Assembly (NCBI GenBank): GCA_040954595.2
Contig: CM082594.2
Location: 8,308,001 to 8,372,000, forward strand
DNA length: 64,000 nt
Direction: 5' to 3'
Source: Balanoglossus misakiensis
Taxonomy: Eukaryota; Hemichordata
Below the pieces are notes generated by a model, which was not told the DNA's origin, searched no databases, and was given only the letters and a program-made list of their open reading frames with translations. The position numbers and the translations under genes were made by a program. Within the stretch, counting starts at the first letter, position 1; each line of letters begins with the position of its first letter. Below are positions 17,501 through 27,033 of this stretch, piece by piece.

Positions 17501-18962
17501 AAACGATTATCCTGAAGAAACTGAAAACGATCCAACAACAGAGACTGCCGAAGATGGTACTCCAGAACCTCAAGAACAAGAAGAATACGAACAAGAGCAA
17601 GAGAATTCAAACTTAAACGACCACGAAGAGTTCACGAATCAGGAATCAGACTATGAAAGTGAAGGAGAAGACGAATATTCCAGCAACTCAGAAGAGGAGG
17701 ACGAAGTTCCCGATGTCCCTCCAAGAAAAACAAAACCTTCAGCAAAACCTCGCCACCCGAGGGCGCGCTCTGCACCCTTGCCTTCGTTTAATTACAGATA
17801 CGGCAGCAGACCTGTTTCTGCAACGACCACCAGAAGTCTACCAACTCTGTTGTACAGGAGGTAAACTAATGTTAGCTTGAATAAAGGAGGATTAAAATTT
17901 GCTAAGTTACTCATGATTTAAAATGTTTACGTTTCTAACAATCTCGAAATAGTTGGTTGGGTGTCTTCAAGAAACATCGTGCTTTTTGTTTAATGCATCC
18001 ACTTTCTTTTGTCCAGGGCGAAATCTGCTCTTCCACGAGTGAAAACCTGGAATATTTGGCTTGATCTCAAACAACAACAGATCTCGTCTGGGGAGGCCGA
18101 CAGGGCAGAGATTCGAAAGCAACGAAATTTGAAGGCCTATGAGGCCTGGATGGCGAAGAAGAGGGAAGAGGCGGCCAAAAAGGGAACCAGCGGATCTGAG
18201 GACAAGGATGGTTACAGAACCGATGAACGAGAGGTCGATCCGCATGCTTTCAGAAAATGGCTGAAAGAAAAAGAGCGGAGGGGAGAGCTTGGAATGGGTG
18301 CAGATACGAGCACAGAGTTCAGAGTATCTGATACTGTGCAGCATATTTACGGGACCATCACCTTCGAACAGTGGTTGAAAGAAAAACAGGAGCAACGTCG
18401 GCGAGAAAGTGAAGTAGAGTCAGTATCAAACGAAATCCCGGGAGACAAAAGACGGGAAGAAACAAAGAAACGTTTGGTCCAAAGCGCCAAATCTCACCAG
18501 GAGTGGTTAGCTGACAAGAAATACAGTGCAACGATCGAACAACAGAGACAGATCGCAAATAGCTCGGAGTTAGGGAAGGGAGACGACGTTGGCCAAGAGA
18601 AAGCGTTCCAGCAATGGTTGGCCAAGAAAGCCGAAGCCGAAAGAGCAGCAAGACACGCCGCCAACGGTCGAACCCGTTCTGCTTACGTCTCCAGACCCCG
18701 CGATGGTGACATCAGCGACGAAAGCTTTCGCGATTGGTATGAAAAAAAGGCGGAAGAAATCGCCAGGAAGAAACTGGCGAAAGCTCAAGCGCAGAGAAAC
18801 GAGCTCGAGAAGAGGAAACAACGAGAACGACGACGGCAAAATCTTGTCTATCAGTCATTCTCAAACTGGCTGACGAACAAATTACAACAGGACGTAAAGA
18901 AAGAGAAAGAACTTCTGAAACAACTCCAAAGATCTCGCAAAGCACAAGTGAAGTCCAGATAA
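14061..18962 (+). CDS. ANKUB1: Ubiquitin-like and ankyrin-repeat protein with C-terminal W-L-x-x-K repeats (ANKUB1-like)
   Basis: Four exons (14061-14474, 15126-15285, 16471-17860, 18017-18962) sum to 2,910 bases, or 969 residues, with matching phases. Domain order: an acidic N-terminus; a ubiquitin-like fold at about 46-122; a conserved linker and degenerate ankyrin segment (ALYISCHRGHFKLTQALLGIGA); clear ankyrin repeats near 190-250 (RTPLHAAASQGHLDIIELLIKHG); a low-complexity Glu/Thr-rich middle with TDENETRT-type repeats; and a basic coiled C-terminus with eight W-L-x-x-K-like motifs, Trp at 669, 699, 736, 774, 818, 855, 895 and 939. The Ubl-linker-ankyrin order matches vertebrate ANKUB1, which to my knowledge is shorter and lacks this C-terminus. 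The symbol therefore marks family membership, not certain orthology. Function is unknown; similar W-L-x-x-K motifs occur in cilium- and microtubule-associated coiled-coil proteins, so a cytoskeletal role is only inference. Exon 4 joins in frame through an AG|G codon. Confidence 0.85.
14498..14588 (+). repeat. (GAT)n microsatellite in ANKUB1-like intron 1
   Basis: About 30 uninterrupted GAT triplets begin 23 bases after the exon 1 splice donor (14475). The tract creates spurious poly-Asp and poly-Met open frames. It lies wholly in the intron and is likely to vary in length between individuals. Confidence 0.95.
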
Positions 18963-19160
18963 ATATGGGACAGGACACTTGTTAGATATTTCCATGATGC
19001 ATCTCAAACAATGATCTTGTATTCTGTTGTCAATACAAACTTTAGAATGAAAGCAATGCATACACACCCACATATTGGTCACATGCATTCTCCCCCTTTC
19101 CTTTGATGGACATTTACTTGAAGGTAAATTCTGGCAAACTAGTAACTAAAAACGCAAGAA

Positions 19161-19166
19161 AATAAA
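19161..19166 (+). terminator. Candidate poly(A) signal of the ANKUB1-like gene
   Basis: An AATAAA lies 199 bases after the stop codon. The TCF25 stop codon on the other strand is only about 115 bases further on, so the two 3' ends are convergent and may overlap. Confidence 0.5.
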
Positions 19167-19281
19167 ACCTATGTGTATCAGTCATAGTTATTCATGATCA
19201 GGCACAACGCTTGCACTGGATAACAGCACCGACCATTCGAATCTTTATCCATCACTACCAGTTACCATAGTGATCCACTCA

Positions 19282-22200
19282 TCAGCTCTCCCCATCCCCA
19301 TCCTCAGCACTATCATCATTTTCCTGTTCATTTTGATTCTGGCGCGGATTCAACGTGGTGAGTAGATTTCTCATGGCCTCCATCAGTGTCTCGATGCTTC
19401 TCCCCAAGTCAGGAGTGGCTGCGAGTCCAGCCCGGCCCCCTACAGCACCTTGGTTACCGTCGTCTGGTTCAACATGGCCGCCTTGAACAGCTGCTTCACC
19501 TTGAGTGTTCTACAAAAAATACAGAGCAACACATCTCAGTGAACAACAATTCAATATGAACTGCTATGATTACAACATTATATTTACTACAGAACTGATC
19601 CCTGAATAAACTGGGATTACACCACATGTACGTGAAGAGTTCCTTATATTAACTTACCTCCATGTTATAAGATGGTAATAATGATTGGAAGAATGCAGCT
19701 AGCGGAGTGATGTCACTATCTGACGGTCTTGCTCTTGTTCTGTGTTTAAATAAATCAGAAAGAGTGTAAAATTTTACTTCAGATTTCAATCACATTTTAA
19801 AGAACTACTACAATTGTGTATCAGAGAAATTCCAAGCTTTGTATAAATCAAAATATTTTCCTTTACACCGGTAATACCATGCTATGCGTCACTTCATTAT
19901 GAAGTTTATAAATGGGTAAATATAGACTTACCTAGGGGGTCTTGTATAGGAGACTATAGCATTGTTGGGAGGTAAAGGATCGTATGACATCACAGGTGAA
20001 CTTGACAACTCGGGTGGAAGGGCTGTAGTGGCATCTTGGATTTCCGACACGACAATGTGACGTAGGATGTTGGTAGGTGTGCCTTGGTATCGTAGCTGTC
20101 TCCTGGATTCAATAAACACAAAACCTTTTCTCAAGACATATTCCAAATTTGATGAGTTTCGGAGTGAATGAGTTAACAAAATCGAGAGCTGAAAGTCAAA
20201 CATGACCAAAGCGGAGACCGATACTCACTTTTTGCTGTACTGGTTGACTAACGGTTCCCCGTCATCCACTCTCTGCACGACCAGGCTCACATTCGATTCC
20301 AACCACTGAATCACTTCTGGTTCTTTCCAAACGGACGACGACCGACCAATGTATAAACCCACCAACTGCTGCAGACCAAGGGGTTGGCTGTAAAGAAATC
20401 GTAAACAAGTGTACATGTATATCGTGATCACTTGGCAAGACTTATCTATGAGTAAGACACATTGTGTTAGAATACAAATACTGCTGAGGTGGGAAGAATC
20501 TGCAACCCTCTGGTTACTTACTTGTGTTGTGCTTTGACGAAGAAATGGTGACTGGCAACTTTCTTATCAGGTTGTACACTGCACTTGTCAAGTAGGGGTA
20601 ACAACATCTGTATTGAGTGGGATGAAACAAAGAACTCAATATATTATGATTTCTAAAGTCAAAAACAAGAGGTGGTGTTTCTTCTAGCTCCTTGTCACAC
20701 AGGCTATGAGATTTCACTTTAAAAACAACAACAACAACAACAAGTTCTTACGCCTGGAAACATGAGCAATGCATTCTGTATCATGGAGTTAGCCGTTGCT
20801 AGGTGATCATCATCACTGTCATCTTTCTTCATGTGGAAATGTGCCAGAGCGACAGAAAAGGCAAAGTTTGGCAGCTGTGACAGATTCCTATGACCCTGAA
20901 AATTAGCACAAAAATGGTTTATTATTATATCATAAACTGTTGATGGGGAAGGTTTTGTTTCTATCAACCTGAAGTTCCCCCCCCCCCCCTGATTTCAAAA
21001 GCCTGCCATGAGAACCATATAATGTATTTGCTTATAGCTTACCTCCCATTCATTGTATAACCTGACTAGGAAATGATATTGCTGAGATCTCAATGCATAG
21101 AAGTCAATCATGATTAGCACACACAGTGGGTCATTATCTGGATCTAAACTGAAAGGCCAAAAAATACAGACATTATGAGAAAAATAGCACACAAAGATGA
21201 ATAGTAGTATATAACACAGCAATGAATTTCAGACAATCTGCAAAGGTGGTCAGTGACACAGATACAAGTTCTTACCTTAGAAGTAGCTTACTGTGTTCCA
21301 GGGCAGTACGATAACAACCTCTCTGGCCAACAAACACAAGATGTCTGAATAAAGCTAAAAAGAAAGCCCTGTTTTCTTGTCTTCTGTAGTCCAATCGGCA
21401 ATTGGATTGTGTCAAGTTAAACAAGACATGGAAATTACACTCAAAGGAAAACAAAGCCCGCTCTGTAAAGAACAAAATGGGATAACATGAGTGGACTTGT
21501 AAATAGCTGTTTCTTGAACCACTTCAAAGTACAGAATACCAGAGTTGAATGTAGAGCCTCAAAGAGCTTCAATAGTGTTCAAACTAAGGATTACTACCAA
21601 CCTATAAGTTCAGCTGCCATCTGTAAATCTTCACTCATTTTACATACTTCACTGAGTTGAATTAAACTATCAATATGATATGGATGCATATTCACTATAT
21701 TCTGTAAAACAAATGGTATGGAAATCAATCAATCACTCATCTGTTCATCATCACTGACACACTACTATTGGTACTGAAGCAGATTAATGTAACCAAAACA
21801 CATTGTGATTAAACCTGACAGCAACATGTTGAAATTGTACTTACTACAATATTATTTGGATTTAGTGATTCCACAGCATCCAAAAATTTAAACTGCACTT
21901 GTTGATATTCTTTAGAATGTTCAAATGTGAAATATTCATACCTGAAATAATAAACAAAAACATTTTACATTATATAACGGGGCTGAACCAAACACTGATA
22001 GTGATGGGTGGGTTTGAGGAGATTATGTGATACATACCCACTCTTTGTTGCTAGGTGTTTCATAGACAATCCTGCAATGAGTAAGAGATAATACAAGACC
22101 ATGTTGTGAATTTAATATGACTTCTTTCTCAAGAAAAATGACTAGTTACAAACCAACAGATATACCTACACCTAGGCAGAACAGAAATGTTCAAGAAAAA

Positions 22201-23246
22201 CTTAAAAGTGAAAGACTTGCCTGTTTTTCCATGTGGTGGCCATGTTGATTTTGGTGCTACAAGCCATGTGTTTCTGTGTTGCCTGCTGCCATGACCTCTC
22301 CTCCTAAAATGTGACACAAGATCTTAAAGTCAGGTTGTAATTATCAACTGATATGCAGCTTAGATTAGGAAATTTACGGTGCTCTTGTATACACCAGTAC
22401 CAATCGCTCACCTTGTTTCATTTCGTACAATTTGTGAACCGAAAATTCTCCTCATCTCATTATCAGGATTCAACTGTTTATGTTCAACTCCCAGCAGAGC
22501 TCTGGTGTCCATGGTGACAAGACTGACATCAGTATTCACATTCTGCGGAAGTTCTCCAAGAAGTTCGTTGACTTCTCTAATACTTGCTTCGATATCATCT
22601 TCATTTCCAACCTGTAGAATTCAGAACAAATACGTCAGATATCATGGATATTTTTAAGTTGGCTTAAATCAAACATGCTACACATGACACACCTCTACTT
22701 TGGCTGCATCTTTTGATTTCTTCTTCTTTTTCCTCTTCTTTTTCTTCGCCCCTGTCTTTTCTTCTGCTTTCGCTGGTTTTTCATCTTCACTTCTCTTTGA
22801 CTCATCGTTCCCTTCGTCTTGGTTTACCACCTCATCATCATCATCAACATCATCATCATCTCCCAGCTGCAGTGTAAATCAGAGAAATCGTTGCTTTCTA
22901 CTCGAATCTGTGGTAAACTCTTACACAGGTCTAATCTCCAGCGCACAACCGGTGTCGTTTCATATCTTAGTTTAAAATTGTCAAAAGTAAGAAAATACTA
23001 AGCTTATTTGATTTTGTGCAGACTGAAACAGGCAAGGAATACAGTATGATTGTCAGCATCTGGAACGAACTATATCATGAGTGACGTGTTTTAACCTACC
23101 GCTAGGAAAGGGTTTACACTGGTCTTGGCTTTACTTCTGACATGGTTTACTTCAAGTCCTTCGTCGGAACTAGATCCATCGTCAACATTCACCGCTGGCA
23201 GGTCATCCTGAATCCCGTGCAACTTTCTGAGCGCTCGAGATGACAT
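19282..23246 (-). CDS. TCF25: Transcription factor 25 / NULP1 (Rqc1 family), complete
   Basis: TCF25 is the animal counterpart of yeast Rqc1, a ribosome-associated quality-control factor that acts with Listerin on stalled 60S nascent chains. It was first described as a transcriptional repressor. Exons on the minus strand: 23100-23246, 22693-22866, 22412-22611, 22221-22303, 22038-22071, 21845-21941, 21602-21701, 21276-21462, 21043-21148, 20752-20895, 20522-20607, 20229-20387, 19932-20102, 19658-19739, 19282-19509. They total 1,998 bases, or 665 residues (human 676). The protein starts [11 protein letters not shown]. It has an acidic segment, then a Lys-rich run near residue 95, then the TCF25 domain: [59 protein letters not shown] and [14 protein letters not shown]. 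An acidic tail closes it. The intron after 22221 begins with GC rather than GT. Identity is firm. Confidence 0.96.
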
Positions 23247-23391
23247 CGCATCCACGGACACACATGGATCTTCACTTGTTGTGAAATTATTTCCTGTAAG
23301 TATAGCGCCCTCTCTTGTCGGTCACATTGGGTCAAGGGTCACGAGAGGTCATAGCCTGAACCGTGGTCTGTTCTATCATTTCTTCGTTTAG
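23247..23391. promoter_or_regulatory. Divergent TCF25/RBFA promoter with four GGTCA half-sites
   Basis: Only 145 bases separate the two start codons. GGTCA occurs at 23320, 23330, 23337 and 23347 on the plus strand. Taken as six-base half-sites, the spacings correspond to DR4, DR1 and DR4 nuclear-receptor elements. A TTCC ETS-like core lies at about 23291. Function is inferred from motif only. Confidence 0.6.
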
Positions 23392-24843
23392 ATGCCAAGT
23401 ATTCGCCTCATGATGTTTGCGCGGTGGCCCGCGGCCGCGGGACAAGCGTTGCAGTGCTTGACAACGCGATATTTTAGCAAGACTGCAGCTGCATTTGTGA
23501 ACAAGAAAAGAATAATGAAATTGGTCAAGAAATCCAAGTAAGCTAAGGGGATTACCTAATGGTTGAATATAGCACGTGTGTTTTCATTGGCTCCTTGAAA
23601 CATGGCCTCCGTGACCTATCGTCGGTTCTGATTGGCTAGTAATTAACTAGTATCTAAAACAGTGACATTTGTATTGGTTTTATATTTTTCTAGGAAGAAA
23701 TTCTATTTGCCAGGGAACACAGCACCACAACTTGGTCTTGTAAGTGTCAAGTTAGTTCACAGCCAATTTATTATCGAGCCAATTAAAGCTAAGAATATTA
23801 GTAAAGTAACAGCTTGTTTGTCATTTTGTCAGAATTTAGGAGGAACAACAGCGTCAGGCAAGAGCAGAGGACACACTGCAAGACTGCAGATCCTAAATGC
23901 TGTGCTGTTCAAAAACATGTTGGATGTGGTGCAGTCGAATATGATCAGTGATGAACTTGAGGCTGCAAAAGTGGAAATCCTGAGGGTAGGCACGCTTATC
24001 TTGAACGTGAACATTCTCAAAAAGTATGTCTATTTTATACAAAGATATACACCAACTTAGAACCGAGTGTACCTGCTAATATTACTGCATGTCTACATGT
24101 AGGTTCAGATGGCTGGAGATTTCAGTGGATGTCGAGTGTTTTGGCAAGCCACTGGAAATCTGGAGGAAGATATCAAGATTCAAGACATACTTAACAAACA
24201 TGCTGGACCTGTCAGGTTTGTACATGAAGTGTACTTGGATACACACCCTCCTTTTGTCATGATGTGGTGTATTGGTTGATTTGTGTCATTTGTGTTATTC
24301 ATTAATTACAATCAATCAATCCTGAATAGTATGGTCTCACCTCACGAATAGTCATACTCTTGGTCTTTTCTTCCCAGGCACAAGTTGACACAACTCAGGC
24401 TGATCGGCTTTCTGCCAAAACTTGTGTTTGTGAAGGACAGAGGTGCTGCCAATGTGGCTGAGATCGAACGATTGCTGGCTTCCGTAGATTTGGGGCCGGA
24501 TGAAGAGGAAATGGCTGACCCACCACCACAACATGGCACACTGGAATACATTGGAAAGTCGCACCCAGGAAGAGAAGCAGAGATGGATTTATTCGGACTG
24601 AATCATCAGGATTTAAACAGACAAATAATGCAATTTAGAAAGAAGCAGTTGAATGTTTCCGTGCCTGCAGTGGACAGGAAAGAATATAAGAGCTTCAAGT
24701 TGAAGAGAATGAAGAGAAAATCGACAGATAATGTGGACTTTGAATATGAATGGGACAGTGATGAGGAGATTGACAGTGACACAGACAAATGGCAAGATGA
24801 TTTCAGTGATTATGAAGATTTAGAACAACCAAAAGATAGATGA
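23392..24843 (+). CDS. RBFA: Mitochondrial ribosome-binding factor A, complete
   Basis: RBFA binds the mitochondrial small-subunit rRNA and assists late assembly and methylation near helix 45. Exons 23392-23537, 23694-23739, 23833-23985, 24103-24215 and 24378-24843 sum to 924 bases, or 307 residues, with agreeing phases. The N-terminus (MPSIRLMMFARWPAAAGQ, then basic residues) looks like a mitochondrial presequence. The core from about residue 70 carries a SGKSRGHTARLQILN segment, then CRVFWQATGNLEEDI and LRLIGFLPKLVFVKD, the KH-like RbfA fold. As in vertebrate RBFA there is an extended acidic C-terminal tail absent from bacterial RbfA. An AATAAA follows at 24930. The gene is divergent from TCF25 and convergent with the C18orf21-like gene. 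Confidence 0.92.
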
Positions 24844-24929
24844 CAAATATCAAATATTGATGGAAACCTTCATAATCATACATATGGATCTATTTTTGTA
24901 TGATGAAAATTTGCATTGAATTTTCATGA

Positions 24930-24935
24930 AATAAA
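24930..24935 (+). terminator. RBFA: RBFA poly(A) signal
   Basis: AATAAA 87 bases after the RBFA stop codon, in AT-rich sequence. The opposing gene's stop codon is about 200 bases downstream. Confidence 0.55.
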
Positions 24936-25087
24936 TCTGAACATCAAATTAAAAATAATCAGTACTTCTTGTTACACACACAGACTCGGTTAACTTTTCA
25001 TTATTTCAAAGATCAGGTTCCATTTTCCTGACTCTTGTACAAATAACAATGCAAGACCAAAACACATAAATATTTCAATAAATGTGA

Positions 25088-25093
25088 TTTTAT
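25088..25093 (-). terminator. Candidate poly(A) signal of the C18orf21-like gene
   Basis: TTTATT on the plus strand (AATAAA on the minus strand) lies about 47 bases past the stop codon at 25140-25142. Confidence 0.5.
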
Positions 25094-25139
25094 TTCATTT
25101 GTACAAAAATATTGCAAATACAAAATTCGATCTGAGAGT

Positions 25140-26706
25140 TTAAACTGTTGACAGAAAATCTTGTAATGCTGCTGTTTGAGATTGTTGCTGTGAGGTGTTC
25201 AAGATCTGTTGTAACATGCTGTGATTCCATTTCTTTTTCTGTTTCTTTGTGGATGATGGAGATGGGGTCGACGATGCAGAGGGCATTCCTGGACTGTGTA
25301 AACTAAGAAAAGAAAGAAGATGTCAATTCTGTGTTGATGTAAGAGTGTAATGTGTACATAATCTAAATCAAGACAGCATTTTATCTGCCTACCTGGATAA
25401 CAGCTTAATATTCTTCTGGGTGTATTTCCTTGAACGGAAGTTCTCTGGGGTCTGGCTTTGGTGGAAACTTTTCTTAGTACGGTTCAAACTTCTTGAGGAT
25501 GTTGAAGCTCCACTTCCAGAGTAGTTGAAGGTCTTCTTGCAAACTGAGCATGAAAGATTCTGACAGAAAAAGAGATAACAAATCGTCAACATGTGTATGG
25601 TTTTTATTAATCAATTGCAGAGTATAACATCAATATACAGATGAAAATTGCCGGCACATTTCCAGGACCCTCAAGCAAATCACTTATCTTACCAGATGAT
25701 TTGTTCTGTGCTGAAATCGGTGTAAATATTTCCTCTGACTTTTTGGGAGATGATATCCTTTCTTGACTTTTTTCTCCAGTTTCTGTATACTTCTTGACTT
25801 CTTCTTCTTTGGTATCAGTCTAAATCTGTGCACGGCTGTGCTGATCAGGGTACCACACCATGGACAGCTGCCATTGCATTCACCTGGAAGCAAGAAATAA
25901 TTCGAGAATGGGTCGTCAAGTATCATGGGTGTCTGAGGCACTATAATCATATACTGCAGTTGTTTTATATAATGACCTTGTTTAGATATAAGAAATGTTA
26001 ATATCACAGGGTGCATGACATGTACATACACTGAAGGAACATGATAAGACTTCGAGTCAAGTATCAAGATCGGCTTTATCCCTTTTGTATTCTCATAAAC
26101 AAGACAGAAATCAATCCCACCCTGTTGAACTTTTATTGCATTCACATACCGTTTGATTGCGACTGATTGTCCGAGAGTGTATTGGCTAACATGCTAGAAG
26201 GAGAAAAGATATAAGGACTTGATATTATTTTAATGTCAGGGCAAATAATTTGGGGTGTTTTGCATTTTATTTACTACCATGAAAATAGTTTATACATTTA
26301 TACAACCCCCATGTTTGATTTCAGGGCCAGGGGGGGGGGGGATTTGGGTATATGTCAGCATTTTTTTTTCAGCCACTGTTACGGCAAATAGTTATGACCA
26401 GTCCATCTTTTTACCCAAGGCATTGCAGCAGAAATGTTTCCCTTCTTGCCATCTGCTGACATTTTTTCTTTCAAAAATCCTCCATCCACCCCTCCTGAAA
26501 TCAAATGGTTCTCCCTGATTATGAACAAGCCAAGTCACGTGATACTGGAAGGTTTCTGCTCTATTTGAATACTAGCGTCTGTAAACTCACATGTAGTTTG
26601 CTGAAACTTCCGGCACCGTAGACGACAGCAAATCTCCGACATTCTTTCTAAATGCTACCTTTTTTGCCTGACTTTCCCGTATCTCGCTCCACTTCGTACC
26701 CGACAT
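25140..26706 (-). CDS. C18orf21/RMP24-like zinc-ribbon protein (UPF0711), complete
   Basis: Exons on the minus strand (26591-26706, 26150-26193, 25693-25883, 25393-25559, 25140-25302) total 681 bases, or 226 residues. A CxxC pair (SCPWCGTL, about residue 62) and a second pair (LSCSVCKKTF, about 120) flank a Lys/Arg-rich segment of about 50 residues. This is the four-cysteine zinc-ribbon layout of vertebrate C18orf21 and of the Rpr2/RPP21-type RNase P/MRP subunits. The Ser/Lys-rich tail ends LQDFLSTV. Human C18orf21 has been reported as an RNase MRP component (RMP24), so a nuclear RNA-processing role is plausible by family. Similarity outside the zinc ribbon is weak, so orthology rests on architecture. 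The start MSGTKWSEIRES is the first in-frame ATG of exon 1. The gene is divergent from EIF4B. Confidence 0.8.
26330..26341. repeat. Poly-G tract in C18orf21-like intron 1
   Basis: A run of 12 G on the plus strand inside the intron between exons 1 and 2. It is a simple homopolymer with no coding role and prone to assembly error. Confidence 0.8.
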
Positions 26707-27033
26707 ATTGCGCCGAATGGGGGCGATGTTCCCGTCAGGACACCACTGAAAAATGAAATAAGCACCTTATTTACCTTGGACCTGTTGATATGTCTACAGG
26801 ACAAAATAACAACGATTTAAAAAGTTGTAGACTGAAAACTACTTGTAGACATACCTGGACAAACAATAATCAAGTAAAATTTACAAGTGCATAAATAACC
26901 TTGTGTCAAACACGGTCAAACTATTCTACTTCCGTGGCCCTTACCTTGGTTCAGACCCTTCGTTGTGATCCAAAATAAATCCCATCATGCACATATACTC
27001 ACATCCGGGTTCTTCAGCTTCGCCATTTCCAAT
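26707..27033. promoter_or_regulatory. Divergent C18orf21-like/EIF4B promoter region
   Basis: The two start codons are 327 bases apart on opposite strands. The region contains an ACTTCCG ETS-type core near 26930 and AATATGGCTGCC at 27031, which overlaps the EIF4B start and resembles a YY1 site. Assignment is by position and motif only. Confidence 0.55.
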
